A stretch of DNA of 64,000 bases from Corticium candelabrum. Lineage: Eukaryota; Porifera; Homoscleromorpha; Homosclerophorida; Plakinidae. Below, in pieces: positions 1 to 16,878 of the stretch. The notes beneath the pieces are model-generated. The model was not told where the DNA came from. It did no database searches and worked only from the letters and a program-made list of their open reading frames with translations. Where the stretch lies: assembly GCF_963422355.1 (NCBI RefSeq), contig NC_085095.1, forward strand, positions 5,771,827-5,835,826, read 5' to 3'. Made by a program: the position numbers and the translations under genes. Numbering within the stretch: position 1 is the stretch's first letter; each line of letters starts with the position of its first letter.

Positions 1-643
1 CTGCTGGTGTGGACGCTTTGACCAAGTCTGAACTTTGCTAATTGCAGGAACACAATGGCAGGTAATTAGCACTATAGGAATTGGCGGGATTTTGACATCT
101 ACCTCTTTTGAAGTATCTGGACATGTCTCTGTCATATTTTGGATGACCGCTCTGTATCTACTCCCGCTGTGGATTGCAGTGACTATGCTGCCTGGTTGTA
201 GTTTGACCGCGTAATCATCATCCACGGGGGTCAACTTGGAAGATGTTACCTGCGCGGTGATACCGTCTTCCCAGAGAATATCAAAGACATCTAGAAGAGG
301 TGTAAGTTAGATTGGCAGCGAGCTCACACTCTCGAGAGGTGCTGGAGCACGCTCAGTCAAGTGTATCTAGTAGCAGCTGCGCGGTATCTTTAAACACATA
401 CAGTTCTTGTAGAGTTTCCTCCATTCTTTGGTAGTAGTCGGAAGGAGCAGAGCGCTGACGTCTAGACGTGTGCCAAAACGTTCACGGCGACTCGACATTG
501 CCACGTTACTCTCGTCTTGCAGTTACTCCGAAATTGGCGGGCTTTCGCAACGCATGCGCTTAGTATTGTCACCGTTTCCGGCCACATGAGGGTGATCAGC
601 GATGGGCGCTTGAGTAAGGTATGAAACTCGTATCTTGGCGGTG
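1..643. other. 5' flank, no gene recognised
   Basis: No convincing coding exon is seen. The stretch has mixed composition and ends in a TATA-like site. A palindromic NRF1-like word, CGCATGCGC, lies near 552, and a second (GCGCATGCGC) lies near 1258 outside this stretch. Confidence 0.4.
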
Positions 644-651
644 CTATATAT
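644..651 (+). promoter_or_regulatory. TATA-like core promoter of the transposase gene
   Basis: CTATATAT lies about 50 bp upstream of the candidate start codon at 701, so transcription would begin near 675. Only position and sequence support this, and the site could be fortuitous in AT-rich DNA. Confidence 0.35.
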
Positions 652-700
652 CAGTGCCTGCTCTGAAGAGTGTTACCTTTTCCTAGTGTGACGTAAACTG

Positions 701-807
701 ATGGATAGTGGTAGACGCAGACGTCGAGGTCCCTACAAATCTTGGGAAACCGACTGCTCAGAAAGCGTTCCCAAGCAAACTCGCAACAACTGGAAAAAAC
801 CGGTGCG
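701..807 (+). CDS. Candidate first coding exon of the CACTA-like transposase
   Basis: An ATG at 701 opens a short basic peptide starting MDSGRRRRRGPYKSWE, and the exon would end at a good donor (GTACGT). The exon ends in phase 2. It joins in frame to the next block only if that exon starts at 2636, after the pyrimidine-rich acceptor TTACAGCTTCCCAG. If the acceptor at 2594 is used instead, an extra exon is needed. Basic Arg-rich N-termini are common in transposases. The gap of 1.8 kb makes the link uncertain. Confidence 0.35.
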
Positions 808-2594
808 GTACGTATAGGTACGATTTAGCCCGGCCTGGTGATTTGATCAACATTGTATGAAGTCTGATGGTCGGCTTGCATGTAGGCACAGTTGTCTAGC
901 AGTTGTGGGCATGCAATTAAAGGTGTACGTACGTACTGTGCATGTAGCTACTATCTGTACCTTTGTGTGCATGTGCAAGACGCTCTGTTTAGTAGAGGTA
1001 AAATTGACTCACAGTGTAATCGTACACGACAAGATTGTGGTATCATAACTACTTAGGCAAGATCATGAATGTTCGTAACCGGCTTGATTGTCATCACCTA
1101 GTAATATTTGACATAGCTAGATTGTAACCTATGAGCTAACAGTCGAGGCTTTAGCACTCTGGTGCTTCTTCATTTACTTAGCTGAGGCGCGCATACACTG
1201 GGGTTATAGTAATACCGCTCTCTAGACCAACGACTGAACGATAAACTTCTGCCAATTGCGCATGCGCTTATTGTTATCGCTAGTGTTAGTTTTACTATGT
1301 TTGGCCTAGTACTATATACACCCTGCACCTGTCAATCTACTCTGTCCGCCTCTCACTTTAGACTTACGCTAGTCGCATAACTTTCGTATTTTCCCAATAG
1401 CACATGCAGCCATTCTTGTTTGTAACTAGCGGATGGTTTGTGCTAAATTGTCATGAGAAAGGCTGCAATGTGAGGTGGTGTGATGTGATCATATCGCTGG
1501 TTGTCTCGTTGTTGAGGTCAAACAGGACGTTGTTTTAGCTAAATGTTGCAACGACGCACGGATAATTAGTATCGCTAGATTGTGCATCACAACACAGCTG
1601 CGCGTGGTAGCACTATGAGTAAATGCGGTTAGTGATGAAACAGTTACAGTCATATTGCAGTCGTAGTGTAGAACTAGTGAGCAAGAAACAACTAGATAGC
1701 AGCCTAGGGTCTAGATAGCTCGTATACGTGCTTCATCTTATAGTAGAGGTCTTACTAGTAAAGTGCTCGTTAGCATTGTGTCAGGCGAACGAAGGTGCAT
1801 GTTCTGCAAGTCGTAGTTTACTTACGCGGTAGCCGCATAACAATTGTTGCGTCACAAACAAACGCGGGAACTCGGAAACAGACTTATAGTTGCTATAGAT
1901 CTTCTAGCTTTCTAGTTTTCACTTCTTCGTTCACATTTCAATCGTCTAACTCGTTTAGGTAGCTGGTCGCGTAGTCACGTGACAATGGTTGTCTACCAAT
2001 AATTTCTGTCAAACTGGCACGCGGAAGCTCAGAAAACAGATTTTTCTCTTCTTCTACGCGGGAACTCAGAAAACAGTTTTTCAGTTGCTCGTTCACGCGT
2101 TTACTTAGCTAGTCGCGTAGCAATGGTCGGTAGCGCCTAGCAATGGTTGCGTAGCAATAATTTCTGTCAAACTAACGCGCAGAAAATCAGAAAACAGACT
2201 TTTCTCTTCTAGCTTTTTCTTTCAATTCCTTTTGTATATTTTCTTATTAGTCACTTAGCTAAGGGAGCAAATTGAGAGTCATTTCACTCTTCTCGCCAAG
2301 AAATTATAATTGAGTCGACCCCTTGAAAGGGGACCCTTGATTCAATTTTTGCGCATATGTTACGGAGTCAATATTGCATTCATCTGGCATCCTGGTTTTT
2401 TCATCCATCTTTCCGTTTTGCCATAAATCCATATATGACAAGTGCTGAGGTACGCATATAGATATATAAATATGTAAATATATATCTCGACCTCAATTGC
2501 CATGAAAAGAGAGAAGCTCGCTTCCCTCGCCAATTAGAAACTTGATATTCTCTTCTTCATTCAATTGCTTTAGATATTTCTTCCATACCTGCAG
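808..2594. other. Probable first intron and dispersed repeat
   Basis: No exon is recognised. From about 1750 to 2540 the sequence is homologous to 54.17-55.64 kb: both hold GTTAGCATTGTG, TGGTTGCGTAGCAATAA, CTCGCCAAGAAATTA and GCGCATATGTTACGGAG in the same order. This is therefore an interspersed repeat family rather than unique DNA. Short near-tandem copies of the AACTCAGAAAACAG unit occur within it near 1865, 2030, 2055 and 2180. Confidence 0.5.
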
Positions 2595-6176
<3,582 letters not shown>

Positions 6177-6430
6177 TAAGTTTTACAACATTACTATTTT
6201 TAAGTTGTAGCTGGTTGCATTATATCATGTATTATAATTATAAAGTGGATACACAATAGAGCTTTATGAGTATCCAAGCGACTTGTTCACAGTTGTAAGT
6301 GCTGCATGATTGACATGTATATGTACAACACTAGCATTCTAGACCTGTCTATGTAATGTTAATTTGATTGCACCAGCATAGCATATAGAAAGTTGAATCA
6401 TATTTGACAGTAATTAAAAGTTAAATTGTC
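6177..6430. other. 3' flank of transposase gene, AT-rich
   Basis: AT-rich sequence follows the stop codon, with several possible polyadenylation contexts such as ATTATAATTATAAAG. No gene is seen, and the stretch runs directly into the satellite. Confidence 0.4.
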
Positions 6431-6439
6431 TTCTTGTCA

Positions 6440-9430
6440 CACTAAAGCTTCGATTGTTTGAAATCTGTTAGTCGGTATTGACATATCTGATAACTACTCC
6501 CTCAAATATGCTGTTTAAAAATTAAAACTGCACAAGTGAACTTGTACTGTCCATGTCAATGTTTGGATAAAATTTGAAAGATTGATATTAATATTTTATT
6601 ATAACACAGTTATTTGTACTCGACTTTGGCAGTGAACTAGCAGTAAATTGTATGGTCATCATGTGCTGTGTGTACAGTTGAAGTTTGATAGACATATAAT
6701 CTATTCTAATTATATTTCTGTCGATGATATGAGACGTTTAATACAAATATTAAGTTTGACAACAATTAGATGTTATCTTCTTGTAATACAAGAGCTCCGA
6801 TTATTTGAAATCTGTTAGTCGGTATTGACATATCTGCTCACTACTCCCTCAAATATGGCGTTTAACAATTAAAACTACACAAGTGAACTTGTACTGTCCA
6901 TGTCAATGTTTGGATAAAATTTGAAAGATTGATATTAATATTTTATTATAACACAGTTATTTGTACTCGACTTTGGCAGTGAACTAGCAGTAAATTGTAA
7001 GGTCATCATGTGCTGTGTGTACAGTTGAAGTTTGATAGACATATAATCTATTCTAATTATATTTCTGTCGATGATATGAGACGTTTAATACAAATATTAA
7101 GTTTGACAACAATTAGATGTTATCTTCTTGTAATACAAGAGCTCCGATTATTTGAAATCTGTTAGTCGGTATTGACATATCTGCTCACTACTCCCTCAAA
7201 TATGGCGTTTAACAATTAAAACTACACAAGTGAACTTGTACTGTCCATGTCAATGTTTGGATAAAATTTGAAAGATTGATATTAATATTTTATTATAACA
7301 CAGTTATTTGTACTCGACTTTGGCAGTGAACTAGCAGTAAATTGTAAGGTCATCATGTGCTGTGTGTACAGTTGAAGTTTGATAGACATATAATCTATTC
7401 TAATTATATTTCTGTCGATGATATGAGACGTTTAATACAAATATTAAGTTTGACAACAATTAGATGTTATCTTCTTGTAATACAAGAGCTCCGATTATTT
7501 GAAATCTGTTAGTCAGTATTGACATATCTGCTCACTACTCCCTCAAATATGGCGTTTAACAATTAAAACTACACAAGTGAACTTGTACTGTCCATGTCAA
7601 TGTTTGGATAAAATTTGAAAGATTGATATTAATATTTTATTATAACACAGTTATTTGTACTCGACTTTGGCAGTGAACTAGCAGTAAATTGTAAGGTCAT
7701 CATGTGCTGTGTGTACAGTTGAAGTTTGATAGACATATAATCTATTCTAATTATATTTCTGTCGATGATATGAGACGTTTAATACAAATATTAAGTTTGA
7801 CAACAATTAGATGTTATCTTCTTGTAATACAAGAGCTCCGATTATTTGAAATCTGTTAGTCGGTATTGACATATCTGCTCACTACTCCCTCAAATATGGC
7901 GTTTAACAATTAAAACTACACAAGTGAACTTGTACTGTCCATGTCAATGTTTGGATAAAATTTGAAAGATTGATATTAATATTTTATTATAACACAGTTA
8001 TTTGTACTCGACTTTGGCAGTGAACTAGCAGTAAATTGTAAGGTCATCATGTGCTGTGTGTACAGTTGAAGTTTGATAGACATATAATCTATTCTAATTA
8101 TATTTCTGTCGATGATATGAGACGTTTAATACAAATATTAAGTTTGACAACAATTAGATGTTATCTTCTTGTAATACAAGAGCTCCGATTATTTGAAATC
8201 TGTTAGTCGGTATTGACATATCTGCTCACTACTCCCTCAAATATGGCGTTTAACAATTAAAACTACACAAGTGAACTTGTACTGTCCATGTCAATGTTTG
8301 GATAAAATTTGAAAGATTGATATTAATATTTTATTATAACACAGTTATTTGTACTCGACTTTGGCAGTGAACTAGCAGTAAATTGTAAGGTCATCATGTG
8401 CTGTGTGTACAGTTGAAGTTTGATAGACATATAATCTATTCTAATTATATTTCTGTCGATGATATGAGACGTTTAATACAAATATTAAGTTTGACAACAA
8501 TTAGATGTTATCTTCTTGTAATACAAGAGCTCCGATTATTTGAAATCTGTTAGTCGGTATTGACATATCTGCTCACTACTCCCTCAAATATGGCGTTTAA
8601 CAATTAAAACTACACAAGTGAACTTGTACTGTCCATGTCAATGTTTGGATAAAATTTGAAAGATTGATATTAATATTTTATTATAACACAGTTATTTGTA
8701 CTCGACTTTGGCAGTGAACTAGCAGTAAATTGTAAGGTCATCATGTGCTGTGTGTACAGTTGAAGTTTGATAGACATATAATCTATTCTAATTATATTTC
8801 TGTCGATGATATGAGACGTTTAATACAAATATTAAGTTTGACAACAATTAGATGTTATCTTCTTGTAATACAAGAGCTCCGATTATTTGAAATCTGTTAG
8901 TCAGTATTGACATATCTGCTCGCTACTCCCTCAAATATGGCGTTTAACAATTAAAACTACACAAGTGAACTTGTACTGTCCATGTCAATGTTTGGATAAA
9001 ATTTGAAAGATTGATATTAATATTTTATTATAACACAGTTATTTGTACTCGACTTTGGCAGTGAACCAGTAGTAAATTAATTGTATGGTCGTCATGTGCT
9101 GTGTGTACAGTTGAAGTTTGATAGACATATAATCTATTCTAATTATATTTCTGTTGATGATATGAGATGTTTAAAACAAATATTAAGTTTGACAACAATT
9201 AGATGTTATCTTCTTGTAATACAAGAGCTCCAATTATTTGAAATCTGTTAGTTTGTATTGACATATCTGCTCACTACTCCCTCGAATATGCTGATATTAA
9301 TATTTTATTATAATGCAATTATTTGTACTCAACTTTGGCAGTGAACTAGCAGTAAATTGTATAAGCTAGTGCGTTATGTGCTGCATGTGTACAGTTGAAG
9401 TTGGATAGACATAATATCTATTCTAATTAA
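6440..9430. repeat. 347-bp satellite, about eight and a half copies
   Basis: The marker ACTCCCTC recurs at 6496, 6843, 7190, 7537, 7884, 8231, 8578 and 8925, an exact 347-bp period. A degenerate, internally deleted copy begins near 9276. Interior copies are almost identical, with only scattered changes such as GTCGG to GTCAG. The first and last are diverged, the usual pattern when unequal exchange homogenises the middle of an array. The unit is AT-rich, has no open frame and no spacer structure, so it is not CRISPR. Confidence 0.95.
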
Positions 9431-9795
9431 TACTATATACATAATTTGAAATCTATATACCAACTTACATAGTGTTTAATTACCACTTTGAGTGGAAAAA
9501 ACTTGTACAAACTATAAAGTTTTCAATACTATACTTCAATACTATAAAATACTTCAATACTATATATGATCAGTCCAACGCACTCCAGCTGAATATTGGG
9601 TTGTGTTCCAAGATCTTGCATGTGTATGGCCAGGTTCTTTTCTGCCGCAAGAAATTAAATCACAAAATCTAGCATTTGATACAGCCCCAAGAAATCTAGA
9701 TCAAAATAGAAAATGTTAGCAAAGCAATTCAAAATAAGGCGACCATCTCTACCGTCCTTGTGCATATATAGCAGTGTTCTTGGTAGGCGTGGCTG
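9431..9795. other. AT-rich spacer
   Basis: No gene or clear repeat is recognised apart from short direct repeats of CAATACTATA near 9525-9560. Confidence 0.35.
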
Positions 9796-9797
9796 TT

Positions 9798-9846
9798 TAT
9801 ATAAGCCGGCTGCAGACGACGCTTTCCTCGTGTATTCCTTCCTACG
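9798..9846 (+). promoter_or_regulatory. TATA-box promoter with possible short first exon
   Basis: TATATAAG at 9798-9805 is followed about 30 bp later by a plausible start region, then by a strong 5' splice donor (ACG then GTAAGTG, exon end near 9846). This is the layout of a TATA promoter with a non-coding leader exon. What it would splice to is unknown. The E1-like gene at 11.1 kb lies downstream on the same strand and is one possibility. Confidence 0.35.
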
Positions 9847-9904
9847 GTAAGTGAATGGACTTTCCTTGCTACCGTTGCCTAAATCAACATGTTATAGTAT
9901 GCGA

Positions 9905-10345
9905 AATTACCCAATTCGCATGCGGTAACTGTAGGACCAGACGTTCTTGCGAAACCGTACACGTCTCATCGATCGCTCATCGAGATCTCTAGCTTGCGTG
10001 ACGCACGACTTCCGCGTGCGAAGGTCCACATATGCATGCGCTCTAGGGACATGCATTCGCATGCGCAAGACCGCGTCTAGAGTGTTGCGGAATTCGTGCG
10101 AGCGTATCACCTTCGCATGCGGAAGTCGTGCGTCACGCATCTCCGCATGCGATAGGTACATTCGCATGCGAGACCTTCTTGAGTGTTGCGGAATTTGTGC
10201 GAGCGTGTCACCTTCGCATGCGGAACTCGTGCGTTACGCACTGCGAGCTAGTCTCCGCATGCGAAATCGGCCAATTCGCATGCGTAAACGACATTCGCAA
10301 GAGACTCGCATGCGAATCTCATGCGGTCGCATGAAGATTTTCTTT
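9905..10345. repeat. CpG-rich cluster of CGCATGCG palindromes
   Basis: At least nine copies of the palindrome CGCATGCG, mostly as TTCGCATGCG or CCGCATGCGA, occur near 9917, 10058, 10113, 10144, 10163, 10214, 10255, 10277 and 10307, with related words such as GCATGCGC near 10033. Part of the array is a tandem duplication with a period of about 102 bp, starting at GTGTTGCGGAATT near 10083 and 10184. CpG density is far above the AT-rich surroundings. The core resembles half of the known NRF1 site (GCGCATGCGC). Apparent open frames on both strands here are by-products of the repeats. Confidence 0.8.
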
Positions 10346-11040
10346 AGGGATACAACCAGTGAGCGCATAGAAACGTCCAGGTCTGTTGTCATGGGTTATA
10401 GCAAAAGTACAATTTTTATAATTAGTATATCATGGCATCATATCTAGAGTCATTGACACCATACGCTCTGAAACATAGATGTTGATTGCCTCCTGTGACA
10501 ACATAACATCCGTTTACACGAGCACTACGCCACGCCTTAGTGTGTACTCTACATTCCACCAGTCTCTCTAGTGCGTGAACGCACTATTAGCTAGAGTGCC
10601 AATGTTATGGCCAGTGAATCATCCAATATTATTGTAATAGGTGATGCATGTTTGTTTGACTTCCGTGCTGCCCAGAGGCATTAGCTGATACGGGACATAA
10701 ATTTAGTTAAAAAATTGATGACCTAACAACAACCTTCGTTTTTTAATTTATGTATTCAGCGTACAGTTCGTACGTACCAGTGTGATTCAGACGTGTTCAC
10801 AAGTGCCTGCCTGATGTGTTCGACAACACTGTACCATGCCATGGCATTGTGACTGGTTATCAGACCCTGCAGAGAAGTTGATGTCACCTAATTATAAACT
10901 GATGTAGATGCTATCGCATATAGCAAATCATGTACTCCTTCACGGGTTGGTTGAAAGAGGAGTGAATACCTACATGATCATCATGAGATACATAAATAAT
11001 GTGAAGTGGCAAATCTAAAGTGGCAGCTCTAAAGTACGGT
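10346..11040. other. Spacer without recognised gene
   Basis: No supported exon is seen. The stretch ends in the short upstream region of the E1-like gene, which has TATA-like words TATATTT near 11054 and TATATAA near 11075. Confidence 0.35.
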
Positions 11041-11107
11041 GTGCGCATGCTCGATATATTTCACGTGTACAGTGTATATAATTTCTGGTGTGCACTCGTG
11101 CATTAAG

Positions 11108-14100
11108 ATGGCGTCAGATCCTTTTGTCAGACAGAGGAGTGTTCCTGGATGGAATGTGCACGTAATACACAATCAGACTGCCTTACTTCTCGGTGTCGGT
11201 GGTATTGGCTGTACTGTAGCATTAGCTTTATGGTCAGTGCCAATCAACTCGTTTTCGCTGCTTTTCACCTTTATGGCGTCTTCTTTTGCTTGCTTGCGTC
11301 TAAGTATCTATATTATGCATTTGTCTGTAAATGCTTGTTTGTTAATTAGTTTGTTTAAATTAATTAATGTTATTTAATTAATTAAGACGTTTGGTAATTT
11401 CAGTTGTTTGCTACAACAGCTACCTAGCCAATTTTTTTACTGTTTTTAATTTCTGTTTTTATTTTTATTTTTATTTGTTTATCTAGTCCATTTTTGTATG
11501 TAGAGGAGATATATTATTAGTCTGGAACTTGAAATTTGAATATAATCAGAAATTTTAGGCCAGGCAATCTTAATTCACAGTTTATCATCACCGTCCACCT
11601 CAAATTCTGGGAAAACGAAATAAATTTTGTTCATTATGCACGTGATTTAATTAATAAATATGATGAGAGCACATGCCTGAGAGCAACTGCAATACATTCT
11701 TCAAGAAGGATCTTACCCTTGTGGTGCTCTATAGACAGCTTATAATGTTGCCTGAATGTTGTTCTATTCAGTGTTGGAATAGCAAATACACAACTGCAGG
11801 GACCTCATTGAAAATCTCTATTACACTGTCCAGGGAAGTTCAGCTGAACTAATGCTGCCCAAAAGCACTGAACTATTTAATTGTTATTGTCGTGATTGTA
11901 CTTCTTTCGACAGAATCAACAAGTGCCAGTCGAACATGAAAGATTACAATAAAACAAATTTTATTAATACTAAGTATGCACCAACCTTGATAGCGGACCA
12001 TTTCAAGTACTTAGTGCAGATCAGTGGTAATACTAACTTGCTTACAGTAACTAGGAATCATTATGAATGAGAAATAATGATCGACTGACTGCATGTTTTG
12101 GTAAAAAAGGCTGGACGAAACTGTGAATCAAGTTTACCTGGTCTTATGGTAGACGGACTGTTTGCAATACTAAATTTTGACATCTCAACTGTTGACTGTG
12201 TCTACCTGCATTTAAGTAATTTTGTAAAACTGTTGCTTGTACATGTATATGTCTTGCTTGAAGTATACCTACTGCTGCCTAAGTCTTTACTGTCGTGTTC
12301 CAGCCGGCTGGGAATCAAACGTCTCTACTTAGTCGACTATGACGTTGTTGACGTCAGCAATCTAAATCGCCAAGTTTTATTTGCCACTCAAGATATCGAT
12401 CGACGAAAAGTCGATGCAGCGATGGATGGTCTAGCCAGACACAACATCCAAACTGAGCTGGTGCCAGTACATCTTGATGCTGTTCTTGAATGGGGAAAGG
12501 TTGTTGAGATGGCAAAGAAGTCATCAGTGATCGTCAATGCTATTGATTACGGAGAGTATTTTGATTATGCTGTTACTTCGTTGAGCGTGTCTCTTGAGTG
12601 TGACTACGTGTCTGGAAGCTCATATGGTCACACAGTCATCAGCGAAAACTACCCAGCTGTTAGAGATGACAATAAAAGTATGAAACGTGATGTAATTTAA
12701 TGGTAGATTGTGATTAAAGTGGAGTTTCAATTATCTATCTGTTGTGTAGAAGCATGTTGGGCGTGTAATAATGAACCAGCCGATAAGTCAATTTTGGTCA
12801 GACTGATGCCTGAAAAGATTCAACAATATTCTTGCATTGATTTTATTCCAAAGGTAAGAATGTATAATAATTAATTTAATGTGTCACGTGGCTGATAACA
12901 CGAGACATGTAGCCGTTGAATGGACAAACAGAAAGATAGAAACAGATGACTTAGGCACATAGACACTCTGAACACAAAGTGAAGTGATTGCTCACTGTAC
13001 ATATACTTAACTGGTTTGCTATCAATTTCAAGTAGTACAAATGGTATTTGCTGGATGTGTAAATCGTACAATCTACAAAACAGGTAGACAAACGAATACA
13101 TGGACAGACAGATGGCACGACAGGCGGATAGATGCACCAACAGCCTGACAAACAAAAAGATATATATCGACAGTCAGACATCTACAAATAGGTTAGTTAG
13201 CCTCTGACTGTTGCCTCATAGGACAGCGCTATGCCCAGCAATCAATCTGTTGGATCGTCTGTATTGCCAGCATCACTGGCCGCTCATCAAGCGGTGTCTG
13301 CGTGGGTCAACAGCCTATTTGGGTTTAGCATTCCCAACTGGTCAACATTCAATTTGCGATCATTTGAACACTTTGCTTTCCCAGTGGAACGAAGTGAGCA
13401 ATGCTTGCTATGTAAATGGAAGTCAACTCGAGGCAACTGCAAATCTTTGATTTGCCCAAATGGGTAGAATAATCGCCGCATGAAAATATATACTCAAACC
13501 TTTCAACTGATAGACGTGTTGTGGGTTTGTAACAGTTGTGATCGAGACGTGCTGGAATTGTACTTTGGAAAGGCATCTGTTAACTTGTCTGTCGTCGGTG
13601 GCACTACACACGTGTATACAAACGGATGCATCAAAGAAGTTGGAAACGAGGTTGATGTTGCTGTGTACTCAGCTGTTGTTGTCATTTAATTTTGTTTATT
13701 TAGGCTGCAAAAGCTGTTGCACTGTCTCATTTGCAGCCTCTTTCTGATCTTGGTGACGACTACAGTCACCTCTATCTGCCATGTGTTCCTTCAGCTGACC
13801 TAGACAGCAGGCTAGTCAAACCATTGACATAATTTTGCTACAAACTATTATATATTGCTTATGCACCATGAGTAGGAGATTAAATGAGGCAACCGACGCA
13901 TCTGTGCTTGATGAAATTGTGAGGCAGCCAATGGTGAAGACAGCTGAGGAAACTGTGAATGCAATTCAAAGGTGAGACTACGTGATTACAGTATTACTCG
14001 GTGTAGAAGGGCATGTCCTTATAGCGTGACATTTAGCAGACTGCCCTTATACCCCAAGGTCTAAGGGCATGACCTGTTAGGTGAGGGAAGAAGCTGTTGT

Positions 14101-15415
14101 GGTATCCTGGTAACAAGCATGCATGCATACAAACACAAAGCAAATACTGATGCACATCTACTAATTAAAAACAGCTAAGCAAGCATGCAGCAGTTCTACA
14201 CATCTATCATCTAATCACTCTTTTCATATTACAAAGCATCTTCATTATGATTTTTATCATATGTTTCCTCTGTATTCGTCATATTTTTGTATCGCAGCAA
14301 TCTTCCTCTTCACTGTATAAGAAATTCTAGCCTTTCCAATCGTAGTACCAGATTCAGTTTCAGCAACCTCAGACTCCTCCACAAACTCCTCCGACACTGA
14401 ACTGCGCACGCGCTAACATTTTGCAGTCTGGGTGTTCGAAGCTACCTTGCTTATAAGGGCATGCCCTTACAGTTACAGTGTACCTTAAACACAACTTCTG
14501 CTCAACCTTACCTATGCCCTTCTAAGCGGGGTAATACGGTGTGTTTCGTATATAGTGACTGACAGTTAAAGTATGACTCATTTTTCTAGTGGAGGTCGTT
14601 CTGCTGTGGTTCCCAGTGAGCACTGTGTGTACAGATTGAAGGGCTGTGGAAATTTTGTCAATCAGGAGGGATTTCGCTATGACTTTCCCGGATTTCCAGT
14701 TCAAGCAGTTGAAGTAAGATTATACCACAACTTGGAAATTCCTAACTACAGACTGTAGATGCTGATAATGTTTAGATAAAACTAATGTTTAATTAATTAA
14801 TAAGGTGTGATGGGACTTTATAGTTGTTCTATCGAGGTTGATGTATTGCATCATGTGTTGCATTCCAGGGTGTAGAAGGTGGTCAGGAAATCCGTGGATG
14901 TGCATTTAGGCATACTGCAGTGAGAGAGTTGGTATGTCGCTACTGTTCTACTGCTACTAATAGTCAGAATGAATGTTGTAATCGATAGTTCATGACTGAC
15001 AAAGTTTGTCAGCTGCTTGCGGATCACAGCTTGCAAGTGGGGAATATACCGGTTGGAATGTATCAATATAACATTGATCAAGAGCCATTTCCGAAAGTAA
15101 GAAGTAAGTATGTTGTGTCCCCTTCTTATAGCACATGTTTGATGTCTGAGTAGGTGCCCAAGTTTTGTGGTGTGTTTCGGACTATTGGTGAGAAGAGACT
15201 AGCATCAGACTTGCTCACGGGGCTAGAACTATTGTTGCTTCATTTCTTCCCTCATCTAATGTCGGAGGAGGTTTGTCATATGATAACTATATGGTACATT
15301 TACTATGTCGTATAGCACAGTGGTACTGTATCTTTAAATGACTGGCCTTCAGTCCAGTCAGAGCTTGAATGTATATGTGTCAGTGTGTGTGTGCGCACTC
15401 GCGTGCGTGCGTGTG

Positions 15416-15495
<80 letters not shown>

Positions 15496-16822
15496 CGTGC
15501 ACATGGCACACTTGGATCCATAGCACAATAAGTAGATGTGCTGTCCTAAAATTTAGTATGTGTGCAGTCTAATTGATGTTTATATTTATTAGATATTTGG
15601 TCTTTATGCTCATGATCGTTTCCAATTATCCAACTCAAGGTACTCACTCACTTCTTCGTGGTAGTAAGCTACACAATATAATGATTCCTGTTATTCAGTG
15701 TTATGGAACTTCTGCCAACATGGAAGGCTTGTTGTACATCCAGCCGTGTCAGTGTACTTCAATGTAACAATCGTTATAACGAATTCCAATAAGCTTGTAT
15801 TATCTGCATTAGCCAAAAAACCCATTGGACCTACGAAAACATGCTTTACCAGAGGTGATATGTCATTGCATCATAACTGCATGTCGTAACTCTGTGTGTG
15901 TGTGTGTGCACGCGCACATGTGCTTGCACATGTTTTTGTGTGGTATGTATACTGACTGAATGGTGTCTTCCGAGTCTAGGTTGTACCCACTGCTGATTCA
16001 ATGCTTCCTGTGTCGGACAGATGGAAGACTGTATGGCAGACCAACTGCAAACAGCTACATACAGTACGTTTTGCTTTCTAACCAATCATTTTACCTCCTA
16101 TTGCTAATATTTTAATTAATACAGATTTTGCCTTTGACCGAGTGTCATGCTGCAGAGTAATTGTTTTCCCAGTTGTTCGGCAGTCACCACATCTGATTGT
16201 CACTCTTACTGGTTGATTCAGGTTTGGCTGTCTGTTTGCTGCTCTTTACTGGAAACTCGGCCATGAAGTTGGATTCTTCAAACGGCTGCTGGAGGTCAGA
16301 CCATTGGTACACATAATGGAGGCATTATGATGTAATGAATTAATGTGTCACACTGCAGGACAACAATATCAACTGGGGATACTTCATTGATCACAATCCA
16401 TTTGAGCCACATTGTAACAGTCATCCAAACAACTTTGTAGTAATTCCTGAGGTATGGATAATATTGTTAGTCAATAATTATCAAATTTTAAATTTTGGTT
16501 TTCGTCAGGTGTATAGCAAGAATAATCAATTCTTGGCAGCTGTTGACTTTGATCTGGCATTTACCAAGCAGGCATGCTAATGTTCAGATCTCACATTAAA
16601 CCAACAGTTGATTTATGTATTCGTTGTGTGTTAGTCGTTTTGCTCACCGTATAAAGGCAATGCTGACGATGATTTGTTTGCTTCTTGGACGTTGAGCGAA
16701 CACCAGGAGATGGAACGTGCATTAGCAGGAGAGCAAAGTAATACTGGAGTCATTTTGACATCAGGAATGGTAGGAAATCAGTGTGTTGTGTCGTATTCAG
16801 AATCTTACACATTTAATTAACA

Positions 16823-16878
<56 letters not shown>

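Noticed and set aside
857..1048. 63-codon plus-strand frame
   Set aside because: Cys/Val-rich, no domain, and probably within the first intron.
6440..9430. CRISPR-like array
   Set aside because: The whole 347-bp unit is repeated with no unique spacers, in an animal genome.
9907..10447. Arg/Met-rich frames on both strands in the palindrome cluster
   Set aside because: They result from repeated GCATGCG words. No domain, and both strands are equally open.
15698..15765. Possible extra exon in the E1-kinase gene
   Set aside because: Including it breaks the phase in every splice combination tried. Skipping it joins 15639 to 15980 in frame.
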